NCBI GenBank assembly: GCA_001931535.1
Contig: CP016211.1
Location: forward strand, 11,144,377 to 11,208,376
Origin: Minicystis rosea
Lineage (GTDB): Bacteria; Myxococcota_A; Polyangia; Polyangiales; Polyangiaceae
Reading direction: 5' to 3'
DNA: 64,000 bases
Under the pieces are notes generated by a model. That model did not search any database, had not been told where the DNA came from, and saw only the letters and a program-made list of their open reading frames with translations. The position numbers and the translations under genes were made by a program. This document shows, in pieces, positions 44,346 to 51,987 of this stretch. Positions within the stretch are counted from its first letter, which is position 1. Each line of letters begins with the position of its first letter.

Positions 44346-44861
44346 TCAGCGCCGTCGGGCGCGTGGAGTTTGCTTCCCGCCTTCACCCCGGGGCGAAGGC
44401 CCGAACAGGGAGCCCACGGCGACGCCGATGGGCAGCGCGCAGTAGCCGGCGATCAGGCTCAACGCCGAGACCACGCCTGTTCGGAGGATCAGCCACACCC
44501 CGCCGAAGAGGAGCAGCATCTTGAGGAGCGCGATGATCCCCCAAGGCGCCGTGTTCCCCTTCTTCGAGAGGAACGCCTGGCCGACCTTGGCGAAGACCCA
44601 GAGGTTGGCCGTGGCGATGAGGCCGCCGATCATCACGCCGAAGCCGGTTTGCAGGCCCCCGAGGGCGAACCCGACCACGGCGAAGCAGAGCCCGCAGAAG
44701 AAGACGGACATGATCGAGGCCCGCATGGGCCCGTCGCCGACGCCGTCCGCGGCCTCGCGGTCTTCGAGCTCGGTCGAGCCCGGCTCTTCGCTGTTGCGGC
44801 CCTCGCCGCCCGACGGGTCGTCGGGGCGGGAGTCGCGCTTCGGATCACGAGGGTTGCTCAT
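44346..44861 (-). CDS. ATP synthase subunit I-like membrane protein
   Basis: 171 residues from the ATG at 44861, with GGAGGA upstream and a 4-base overlap with atpZ (ATGA). After an acidic, Asp/Glu-rich leader (SNPRDPKRDSRPDDPSGGEG) there are four hydrophobic segments (MSVFFCGLCFAVVGFALGGL, VMIGGLIATANLWVFA, WGIIALLKMLLLFGGVWLIL, LSLIAGYCALPIGVAVGSLF), the AtpI/UncI layout. AtpI helps assemble the c-ring. The long acidic leader is unusual. Confidence 0.8.
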   Translation of the reverse strand: MSNPRDPKRDSRPDDPSGGEGRNSEEPGSTELEDREAADGVGDGPMRASIMSVFFCGLCFAVVGFALGGLQTGFGVMIGGLIATANLWVFAKVGQAFLSKKGNTAPWGIIALLKMLLLFGGVWLILRTGVVSALSLIAGYCALPIGVAVGSLFGPSPRGEGGKQTPRARRR

Positions 44862-45238
44862 CGTCCTCCGGGATTGGGGGCGGAGCCCGACTTCTTGGGC
44901 GCGCTCCCATCGTCGACCGAGGTGTTGGGGCCGGCGGACCTCGCGGGCGAGTAGGTGTCGCGATCTTCTTCGTGATCGCCGGGCTTCTCCCACGCGGGGG
45001 CAGGGTTACCCTGCTCCTTTTCTTCGCGCGCGGCGACGGCCTTCATCTCTTTCATGGTCCGCATGATCGACTTCACGGCCGCGCCGCAGCCGAAGAAGAA
45101 GCCGAGCAGGCTCAGCCAGGGCTCGGTGCCGAGCTTGCCGTCGAGCCAGCGGCCGCCGAAGAGGCCGAACATGACGCTGAGCACGATCTCGAGGCCGAGC
45201 GTCCCCCAGCTTCCGACGGCTTTGTACTCGTCCTTCAT
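44858..45238 (-). CDS. atpZ: AtpZ-type F0F1-ATPase assembly/Mg transport protein
   Basis: 126 residues from the ATG at 45238. Two helices (LGLEIVLSVMFGLFGGRWLD and LSLLGFFFGCGAAVKSIMRT) joined by a short loop GKLGTEPW are the AtpZ pattern, which pairs with AtpI in a Mg2+/Ca2+ channel or assembly role. The C-terminal 55 residues are charged and disordered. It is first in atpZ-atpI-atpB-atpE. No F1 genes follow in this window. Confidence 0.85.
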   Translation of the reverse strand: MKDEYKAVGSWGTLGLEIVLSVMFGLFGGRWLDGKLGTEPWLSLLGFFFGCGAAVKSIMRTMKEMKAVAAREEKEQGNPAPAWEKPGDHEEDRDTYSPARSAGPNTSVDDGSAPKKSGSAPNPGGR

Positions 45239-45383
45239 TGAGCGGCGCCCCCGCGCGTGATGTCGCGGCGCGCGACGCGATACAACCTGATCCCGCTCGG
45301 GTCAAATGACTAGAAGAGGTTCCTCCGCCGGTCGTGACCGCGCGGTGAGCAGGTGGAGCGGTCGCGAGCGCGACGCCGGCTCT

Positions 45384-46043
45384 CTACGATCGACCGGACG
45401 CCCTGGCCGCGTCGGCACGACGGCGGGCGACGAGCTCCACGAGGGCCGGGCGCAACGCGGCGATGGCGCGGGCCCGATGGCTGATGCGGTTCTTCTCCTC
45501 GTCACCGAGCTCGGCCATCGTCCGGCCGAATCCGTCCACGAGGAACAACGGATCGTAGCCGAATCCGCCTCCGCCGCGCGGCGCCCGAGCGATCACGCCC
45601 TCGCAGCTCCCCTCGACCACGATCTCGCGCGCCGCGCCCTCGGCCCACGGATCGATGAGCACCATCACGCAGCGGAAGCGGGCGGTGCGCTGATCGTCTT
45701 CGACCTCTTCCAAGGCCTTGAGGAGGGCCGCGTTGTTCTCCGCGTCGGTCGCGCCCTCGCTGGCGAAGCGCGCCGAGCGCACGCCGGGACGGCCGCCGAG
45801 CGCGTCGACCTCGAGGCCCGCGTCCTCGGCGAGCGTGACCAACATCGTGGCCGACGCTGCCGCACGCGCTTTGATGAAGGCGTTGTCGACGAGCGTGGCG
45901 CCGTCCTCCACCGCCTGCGGCTTGCCGGGGAGCGCCTCCGCGAGCGAGACGATCGTGACAGGCACGTCTGCCAACAAAGCGCGGAGCTCGGTGAGCTTGC
46001 CGCGGTTCGTGGTGGCGAGGCAGAGATCGAAGATCGGCTCCAT
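45384..46043 (-). CDS. rdgB: Non-canonical purine NTP pyrophosphatase RdgB/HAM1
   Basis: 219 residues from the ATG at 46043, which overlaps the rph stop (TGATG). LATTNRGKLTELRALL, AEDAGLEVDALGGRPGVRSA and GGGGFGYDPLFL are the HAM1 substrate and metal motifs. It removes ITP, XTP and dITP from the nucleotide pool. Translational coupling to rph is the common bacterial arrangement. Confidence 0.95.
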   Translation of the reverse strand: MEPIFDLCLATTNRGKLTELRALLADVPVTIVSLAEALPGKPQAVEDGATLVDNAFIKARAAASATMLVTLAEDAGLEVDALGGRPGVRSARFASEGATDAENNAALLKALEEVEDDQRTARFRCVMVLIDPWAEGAAREIVVEGSCEGVIARAPRGGGGFGYDPLFLVDGFGRTMAELGDEEKNRISHRARAIAALRPALVELVARRRADAARASGRS

Positions 46044-46810
46044 CACGCACCTCGACCGGGCAGGAAGAGCGCATCGAGCTCGACGCCGGCCCGCGCGATC
46101 GCCTCGCGCTGGATGCCCGCGAGCGACGCGATTCCCACGAGCCCGAGATCGACCATGGCATCCATCTCCGCGCGCGGAACGGCTTCGCCTTCGGCCGTGC
46201 CTTGCACCTCGACGATGGCGGCCCGCGCGGTGGCGACGAGGTTGAGATCGACGCGCGCCGCCGAGTCCTCTTTGTAGACGAGATCGAGCGCGAGCCCTTC
46301 GCTCAGGTGCCCGACGCTGATGGCCGCGACCTGATCGCGCAGCACCGGCTCCGCCAGCGTGCCCGCGCGCCGCAGCCGATCGAGCGCGAGCGCGAGGGCC
46401 ACGAAGCTGCCGGTGATCGACGCCGTGCGCGTGCCGCCGTCGGCCTCGAGGACGTCGCAGTCGACGGCGAGCGTGCGCTCTCCCAACCGCTCGAGGTCGA
46501 CCGCGGCCCGCAGCGCGCGGCCGATGAGGCGCTGGATCTCCTGCGTCCGCCCGCTCGGCGCCTTGCCGCGTCCATCGCGCGATTCGCGCCGCGCGGGGCT
46601 GCATCGCGGGTGCATCTGGTACTCGGCGGTCAGCCAGCCCGTACCTTTGCCCGCCATCCACGCCGGGACGGAGCCGTCGATGGAAACGGTGCAGAGCACG
46701 ACGGTGCCCCCCGCGCGATAGAGCACGGACCCCTCCGCATTGCGGTGGAAGCCCGTCTGGATCTCGACGGGACGGTGATCGACGAAGGCGCGGCCATCAG
46801 GGCGGTTCAC
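46043..46810 (-). CDS. rph: Ribonuclease PH
   Basis: 255 residues from a GTG at 46810. RAFVDHRPVEIQTGFHRNAE, VVLCTVSIDGSVPAWM, the arginine-rich RCSPARRESRDGRGKAPSGR and TRTASITGSFVALALAL are the PH-domain phosphorolytic core, and the Arg cluster binds phosphate and RNA. It trims tRNA 3' ends by phosphorolysis. The first gene of rph-rdgB, it is divergent from the tRNA-Ser gene 95 bp away. Confidence 0.95.
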   Translation of the reverse strand: MNRPDGRAFVDHRPVEIQTGFHRNAEGSVLYRAGGTVVLCTVSIDGSVPAWMAGKGTGWLTAEYQMHPRCSPARRESRDGRGKAPSGRTQEIQRLIGRALRAAVDLERLGERTLAVDCDVLEADGGTRTASITGSFVALALALDRLRRAGTLAEPVLRDQVAAISVGHLSEGLALDLVYKEDSAARVDLNLVATARAAIVEVQGTAEGEAVPRAEMDAMVDLGLVGIASLAGIQREAIARAGVELDALFLPGRGA

Positions 46811-46904
46811 GCGGCGGGGCGTAGCACGGAACGGCCGAGATGCGGAGCCGACGTGCGGCTCTCGTTGACAGGGCGCGCCACGTTGGGCAAAGCCAGGGAG
46901 CCCG

Positions 46905-46991
46905 GGAGGAGTGGCCGAGCGGTCGAAGGCAGCGGTTTTGAAAACCGCCGTACGGGCAACTGTACCAGGGGTTCGAATCCCTTCTCCTCCG
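46905..46991 (+). tRNA. tRNA-Ser (anticodon UGA)
   Basis: The 87-nt sequence begins GGAGGAGTGGCCGAGCGG and ends in the paired CTCCTCC plus discriminator G. The anticodon loop TTTGAAA within GCGGT...ACCGC gives UGA. The long variable arm (CGTACGGGCAACTGTACC) and the TTCGAAT loop confirm tRNA-Ser. CCA is not encoded. A perfect TTGACA lies at 46865-46870 as a possible -35 element, with a weak -10. Confidence 0.93.
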
Positions 46992-47321
46992 CTGATGCTC
47001 GCGCGCCCCGCTCAATGCGGGAGCGGCTTGCCGTGCAACGATCGTACACCGCGCGCTTGGGAGCCCTCGTGCATCGCCGCGTACGCATCCTTTCCGTGCG
47101 CGGCGTTGGGCTTTGGGCTCACAACTTTTTTTGCGCCATCCCCCGGCCGCTCCCGTCTCACCCTGACGAAAGTAAGCGGCGCTGCCGTGCGACGTGCCCC
47201 AGCGCGGGCGCGAAGGTCTCGCGTTCGAGCGTGTCCTTGGCCTAGAATCTGGGCTCGGGCGCACGTCGTGCGCTTGGGACATTCGGGCGGCTCGAGCCTC
47301 GAAACACCCACTTGGAGCACT
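46992..47321. other. 330-bp spacer between tRNA-Ser and yceI, no gene seen
   Basis: Just after the tRNA a small stem (CCGCTC 47008-47013, GAGCGG 47021-47026) could end its transcript. The run of seven T near 47127 and the TAGAAT-like box near 47243 may belong to regulation of the yceI gene. No open frame with a start signal is convincing. Confidence 0.5.
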
Positions 47322-47870
47322 ATGAAAAGCATCATTCGCTTTCGGTCTCAGCTCGTCGGCGGTGCGGCGGTGCTCGCCGTGGCCACGTTCTCCCTCGTTG
47401 CGGCGGCGAAGCTGAGCAAGACCGGCGACTCGTCGGCCGGGTTCAAGGCGGCGGGCCCCGCGGGCCTGAACATCGAGGGCAAGACGAGTGACATGACCGT
47501 CGCCGACGATGGGACGACGGTCACCATCACGGTGCCGCTCGGCAACCTCAAGACGGGCATCGAGCTGCGCGACAAGCACACGAAGGATTACCTCGAGGTC
47601 GACAAGTACCCGAACGCCAAGCTCGAGGTCCCGCGCGCGTCGCTCAAGTTCGACGGCGAGGGAGACGCCAAGGGCAAGCTCACGATCCATGGCCAGACCA
47701 AGGACGCGACCTTCCACTACTCGGCGAAGAAGAGCGGCGACGCGTACGACATCAAGGGCAGCACCAAGGTCAACATGAACGACTACGGCATCAAGACGCC
47801 CACGTACATGGGTGTCGGCGTGAAGCCGGACGTCGACGTCTTCGCCAACTTCCAGGCGAAGGACAACTGA
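47322..47870 (+). CDS. YceI-family periplasmic protein
   Basis: 182 residues from the ATG at 47322, 37 bases after a promoter-like region. A signal peptide (RSQLVGGAAVLAVATFSLVA) is followed by the YceI beta-barrel: VTVTIP... style strands, HTKDYLEVDKYPNAKLEV and ATFHYSAKKSGDAYDIKGST. YceI proteins bind isoprenoids or lipids and accompany cytochromes and respiratory chains. It is directly upstream of two c-type heme proteins, so a shared redox or envelope role is plausible. Confidence 0.9.
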   Translation: MKSIIRFRSQLVGGAAVLAVATFSLVAAAKLSKTGDSSAGFKAAGPAGLNIEGKTSDMTVADDGTTVTITVPLGNLKTGIELRDKHTKDYLEVDKYPNAKLEVPRASLKFDGEGDAKGKLTIHGQTKDATFHYSAKKSGDAYDIKGSTKVNMNDYGIKTPTYMGVGVKPDVDVFANFQAKDN

Positions 47871-47913
47871 GCGCCTCCGCGCGCCTTCGCTTCGAATAGG
47901 ACGGCTTCCCCCC

Positions 47914-49131
47914 ATGCACGATCGACGCGTGCGGGGCCGCGTGTTGCGGCTCCTTTCGTGGATCGGCCTCGTCGCGGCGCTGCTTTGCATCACGCGCCCC
48001 GCGAGCGCTTATCCCTGGATGATCCGCCACGGCTACCAAGGCTGCGTGCCCTGTCACGCCGACCCGAGCGGATCGGGCCTCCTCACCGAGTACGGGCGCG
48101 CCATGGGGGAGAACGTCCTCCGCATGCGCTACGGCAGCCCGCCGCCGGACGAGCCTTCGAAGGTGGCGCGCTTCCTCTTCGGCGTGCCCACGCCGGATTG
48201 GCTGCTCCTCGGCGGCAGCGTGCGCAACGGTGTCCAGCTCCAGAAGTCGCTCGACGAGGGCACGAGCTGGAAGAACCGCTTCCTCCAGATGCAGGCCGAT
48301 CTCCGGGCCCAAGTCACCTTCAGCCGGTTCCGCGCGTCGGGCACGCTCGGGTACATGTGGGAGGCGGCGCTGCCGGCGAACATCACTTCACGCACGGAGC
48401 ACAACCTCTCCTCGCGCGAGCACTGGGTCGGCGTCGATCTCGGGGAAGACAAACAGTTCCTCCTCCGGGCCGGGCGCCTCAACATCCCGTTCGGCATCCG
48501 CACCAACGAGCACGAGATGCTCACGCGCTCGTCGCGGGTGACGCGCACCAACGTCAATGAATCGCAGCAGCACGGCATCGCGCTGAGCTACAGCGGGCAG
48601 TCGGTGCGCGGCGAGGTCATGGCGATCCTCGGCAACTACCAGCTGAACCCCGACAAATATCGAGAGCGAGGCTACGCGGGCTTCGTCGAGTTCGCGCCCA
48701 AGGAGAAACTCTCGGTCGGCGTGAGCAGCATGGTCACGTACGCCAAGGAGGACTTGCAGCTCGGGATGTCGAACATGATCCGGCAGGTGCACGGAGCCTT
48801 CCTGCGTGCGTCTCCGGTCACGCCGCTCGTGCTCATGGCCGAGGCGGACGCGGTGTTGTTCACCAGCGGGAGCACCACCAGCGCCGGCTTCGTCTCCACG
48901 GTGCAGGCCGACGTCGAGCCCATTCAAGGCCTGCACTTCCTGGCCACGGGCGAGACGTGGCTCCAGTCCGACCTCATCCCGGGTCAGCTCTCGAAGTCGT
49001 TCTCGGGTTGGGCGACGGCGCTGTGGTTCTTCGCGCCGCACGCCGATCTGCGCTTCGACTTCGTCGCCTACTCCGTCATGGATCAGAAGGTGTCGGTCTA
49101 CCTTCTGCCGCAGCTCCACCTCTACCTGTGA
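47914..49131 (+). CDS. Outer-membrane porin with a single c-type heme motif
   Basis: 405 residues from the ATG at 47914. A signal peptide ends ITRPASA, then YPWMIRHGYQGCVPCHADPS places a CxxCH heme site at the mature N-terminus. The rest alternates in beta-barrel fashion (RFRASGTLGYMWEAALPANI, EFAPKEKLSVGVSSMVTYAK, DLRFDFVAYSVMDQKVSVYL) and ends in a strand with terminal leucine. A porin carrying its own heme suggests electron transfer across the outer membrane, or redox sensing. It lies between yceI and the MYXO-CTERM cytochrome. Confidence 0.8.
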   Translation: MHDRRVRGRVLRLLSWIGLVAALLCITRPASAYPWMIRHGYQGCVPCHADPSGSGLLTEYGRAMGENVLRMRYGSPPPDEPSKVARFLFGVPTPDWLLLGGSVRNGVQLQKSLDEGTSWKNRFLQMQADLRAQVTFSRFRASGTLGYMWEAALPANITSRTEHNLSSREHWVGVDLGEDKQFLLRAGRLNIPFGIRTNEHEMLTRSSRVTRTNVNESQQHGIALSYSGQSVRGEVMAILGNYQLNPDKYRERGYAGFVEFAPKEKLSVGVSSMVTYAKEDLQLGMSNMIRQVHGAFLRASPVTPLVLMAEADAVLFTSGSTTSAGFVSTVQADVEPIQGLHFLATGETWLQSDLIPGQLSKSFSGWATALWFFAPHADLRFDFVAYSVMDQKVSVYLLPQLHLYL

Positions 49132-49139
49132 GAGACGCG

Positions 49140-49682
49140 ATGACCTCGAAGCTCCTCTGGGCGCTGCCCGTGTCGATCGCGCTCTTCGCGCCTTCCGTCG
49201 CGTGGGCGACGCCGACGTTTCCCGACGCGGTGAAGACGGACCTGTCGCTCTCGTACACGCCGCCGTGCACCATCTGCCACACGACGCCCGGCGGCGGCGC
49301 GGGCACGGCCTCGCAGAAGTTCGCGGAGTCGATGAAGGACCGCGGGCTCATGTCGAACAACACCGACACGGTGGCCGCGGCGCTCGCCGCGCTCGATGGC
49401 GAGCACACCGACAGCGACTGCGACGGCATCGGTGACGTCGCGCAGCTCAAGGAAGGCCGCGATCCCAACACCGGCGAGTACATCGACGGCAGCGGCAAGC
49501 CCACGCCCGAGGTCGACGGCGGTTGCGTGGGCGAAGGTGGCGGCGGCACCGGGGATGGACCGCGCTTCGGTTGCGGCGCGCAGCTCGCAGCCGATCCGCT
49601 GCCCGATACCACCTTGCCCATCGCGGCCACGCTCGCGACGATGATCGGGCTCGCGCTCACGCGCCGCCGGCGCCGCGCATAG
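49140..49682 (+). CDS. Small MYXO-CTERM c-type cytochrome-like protein
   Basis: 180 residues from the ATG at 49140, eight bases after the porin stop. A signal peptide (LLWALPVSIALFAPSVAWA) precedes one CxxCH site (PPCTICHTTPGGGAG). An acidic calcium-type stretch (TDSDCDGIGDVAQLKEGRDP) and a Cys-plus-helix-plus-Arg tail (FGCGAQ...IAATLATMIGLALTRRRRRA) follow. The tail matches the MYXO-CTERM sorting signal processed by myxosortase, giving surface attachment. Together with the heme porin it may form an extracellular electron conduit; this is inference. Confidence 0.85.
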   Translation: MTSKLLWALPVSIALFAPSVAWATPTFPDAVKTDLSLSYTPPCTICHTTPGGGAGTASQKFAESMKDRGLMSNNTDTVAAALAALDGEHTDSDCDGIGDVAQLKEGRDPNTGEYIDGSGKPTPEVDGGCVGEGGGGTGDGPRFGCGAQLAADPLPDTTLPIAATLATMIGLALTRRRRRA

Positions 49683-49716
49683 CGACGATCGCACCTTTCG
49701 TTTATCGTCGGCGGCG

Positions 49717-51642
49717 ATGACGGCCGCAGCCAGTCCCAGCGATCCTTCGCATCAGCACGCGCCCGCGGCGCACGATCACGGGAGCACCCGCGCCCTCGCG
49801 TTCGCCGCGCTCGGCGTGGTGTTCGGCGACATCGGCACGAGCCCGCTCTACGCGCTCAAGGAGTGCGTGGGCAAGGAGCACGGCGTCGCGGCCACGCCCG
49901 AGAACGTGCTCGGGCTGCTCTCGCTCATCTTCTGGGCGCTGACGATGGTGGTGACGGTCAAGTACCTCACCTTCATCATGCGCGCGGACAACCAAGGCGA
50001 GGGCGGCATCCTCGCGCTGCTCGCGCTCGTCCCCGACAAGCTGCGCGGCCGCGGCCCACGCGTCGGCTTCATCGCGGCCATCGTCGTGTTCGGCGCGGCG
50101 CTCCTCTACGGCGACGGCATCATCACGCCGGCCATCTCGGTGCTCAGCGCCATCGAAGGGCTCGAGGTCGCGACCGACTCGCTCAAGCCGGTGGTCGTGC
50201 CGCTCACGTGCCTCATCCTGGTCGGCCTCTTCTGGGTGCAGAAGCGGGGGACCGCCGGGATCGGCCGGGTTTTCGGGCCGATCATGGTCGTGTGGTTCAC
50301 CGCCATCGCGGTGCTCGGCATCGTCTACATCGTCAAGAACCCCGCGGTGCTCGTGGCGCTCTGGCCTGGGCACGCGGTCTCGTTCTTCCTGCACAACGGC
50401 AAGCACGGCTTCATCGTCCTCGGATCGGTGGTGCTCGCGATCACCGGCGGCGAGGCGCTCTACGCCGACATGGGTCACTTCGGTCGCGTGCCCATCCGGC
50501 TCGCTTGGTACGGCATCGTGCTGCCCGCGCTCGTCCTCAACTACTTCGGTCAGGGCGCGCTCCTGCTCGCCGATCCCTCGGCCGCGGAGAACCCGTTCTT
50601 CGCGCTCGTCCCCAAGGGCGCGCTCACGTACATGCTCGTCGCGCTCGCGGCGGCGGCGACGGTGATCGCGTCGCAGGCGCTGATCTCGGGCGCCTACTCG
50701 CTCACGCACCAAGCGGTGCAGCTCGGCTTCCTCCCGCGCGTGACGGTGAAGCACACGTCGAGCGAGACCGAAGGTCAGATCTACATCCCCGAGGTCAACT
50801 GGGCGCTCGCGGTGGCGTGCATCGCGCTGGTGCTCGCGTTCCGCGAGTCGAGCAAGCTGGCGGCGGCGTACGGGATCGCGGTGACGGGGACGATGGGGAT
50901 CACCTCGGTGGTCTACTTCGTCGTGCTGCGGCAGACGTGGCGGTGGCCGCTGTGGAAGGCGCTGCCGCTCTTGATCTTCTTCCTCGCGTGGGATCTTCCG
51001 TTCTTCGGATCCAACCTCCTCAAGTTCATGGAGGGCGGGTGGGTGCCGATGTTCGTGGGCGCGGGGCTCTTCGCGATGATGATCGTGTGGAAGCGCGGGC
51101 GCGCGTTCCTGGCGATGAGCTTCGAGGAGCGCTCGAAGCCGATCGATGCGTTCCTCGGGAGCGTCGATCAATTGGCCAAGGCGCGCGTGCCGGGGACGGC
51201 GGTGTTCCTCACGTCGAGCGAGCGCGAGGTGCCGCCGGTCCTCCTGCACCACGTGCACCACAACAAGGTGCTGCACGACACGGTCATCCTGCTCACGGTG
51301 CGTATGGAGCACGTCCCGCGCGTCGATCCGGGGACCGAGTTCGAGCTGCGCGCGCTCAGCCACGGCTTTCACCGTCTGGTGATCCGGAGCGGCTTCATGC
51401 AGACGCCCAACGTGCCGGCTCTGCTGCGCGCGGCCGCGGTGAGGACGGGCGTGCCCATCGATTTCGAGGACATCACCTACTACCTCGGGCGCGAGAGCTT
51501 CCTCGCTACGGACGCGGGAAATATGGGGCGGATCACGGAGAGCCTGTTCGCCTTCATGGCGCGGAATTCGGGGAGCCCGACGGCCTACTTTGGTCTGCCG
51601 GCCGAGCGGGTGGTCGAGCTCGGCATGCAGGTCGACTTGTAG
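49717..51642 (+). CDS. kup: KUP-type potassium transporter
   Basis: 641 residues from the ATG at 49717. The KUP/HAK hallmarks are clear: ALGVVFGDIGTSPLYALKEC at the N-terminus, ADNQGEGGILALLAL, YGDGIITPAISVLSAIEGLE and IYIPEVNWALAVACI, with about twelve helices and a soluble C-terminal tail from about residue 470. It imports K+ with protons. It stands apart from other transport genes. Confidence 0.95.
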   Translation: MTAAASPSDPSHQHAPAAHDHGSTRALAFAALGVVFGDIGTSPLYALKECVGKEHGVAATPENVLGLLSLIFWALTMVVTVKYLTFIMRADNQGEGGILALLALVPDKLRGRGPRVGFIAAIVVFGAALLYGDGIITPAISVLSAIEGLEVATDSLKPVVVPLTCLILVGLFWVQKRGTAGIGRVFGPIMVVWFTAIAVLGIVYIVKNPAVLVALWPGHAVSFFLHNGKHGFIVLGSVVLAITGGEALYADMGHFGRVPIRLAWYGIVLPALVLNYFGQGALLLADPSAAENPFFALVPKGALTYMLVALAAAATVIASQALISGAYSLTHQAVQLGFLPRVTVKHTSSETEGQIYIPEVNWALAVACIALVLAFRESSKLAAAYGIAVTGTMGITSVVYFVVLRQTWRWPLWKALPLLIFFLAWDLPFFGSNLLKFMEGGWVPMFVGAGLFAMMIVWKRGRAFLAMSFEERSKPIDAFLGSVDQLAKARVPGTAVFLTSSEREVPPVLLHHVHHNKVLHDTVILLTVRMEHVPRVDPGTEFELRALSHGFHRLVIRSGFMQTPNVPALLRAAAVRTGVPIDFEDITYYLGRESFLATDAGNMGRITESLFAFMARNSGSPTAYFGLPAERVVELGMQVDL

Positions 51643-51670
51643 AGGTCGCTAAAAAAAGCCCATTTCGTGC

Positions 51671-51698
51671 TTGTCGGCGCGCGCTTTTGCTGTAATCT
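51671..51698 (+). promoter_or_regulatory. Possible promoter of tRNA-Ser(GCU)
   Basis: TTGTCG (51671-51676) and TAATCT (51693-51698) are separated by 16 bp and lie about 58 bases before the tRNA. The fit to the sigma-70 consensus is moderate. Confidence 0.4.
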
Positions 51699-51755
51699 TC
51701 GGGCCCGTTTCGGCGGCCGTGGTCGCCGGTGCGTCTTTGACAGCGTGATCGTCCT

Positions 51756-51845
51756 GGAGAGGTGGCCGAGTGGCTGAAGGCACACGCTTGCTAAGCGTGC
51801 GATCGGGAAACTGATCCGCGGGTTCGAATCCCGCCCTCTCCGCCA
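51756..51845 (+). tRNA. tRNA-Ser (anticodon GCU), CCA encoded
   Basis: It begins GGAGAGGTGGCCGAGTGG and ends CCTCTCC plus GCCA, so the acceptor stem pairs fully and CCA is encoded. The anticodon loop TTGCTAA within CACGC...GCGTG gives GCU. The long variable arm and TTCGAAT loop are typical of tRNA-Ser. Confidence 0.93.
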
Positions 51846-51987
51846 GGGTTTTGCCCGAGCGCTCCCCAGCGCTGAATGACGGACGAGTCGCTGTCGAAGG
51901 TAATGATGGATCGCGCGGACGCGAGGCGCGTCCGAGCCGTGTGGCTCGACCGACGATGCGGGGCTCTCCGCAGTCGTCGGACAGAGC

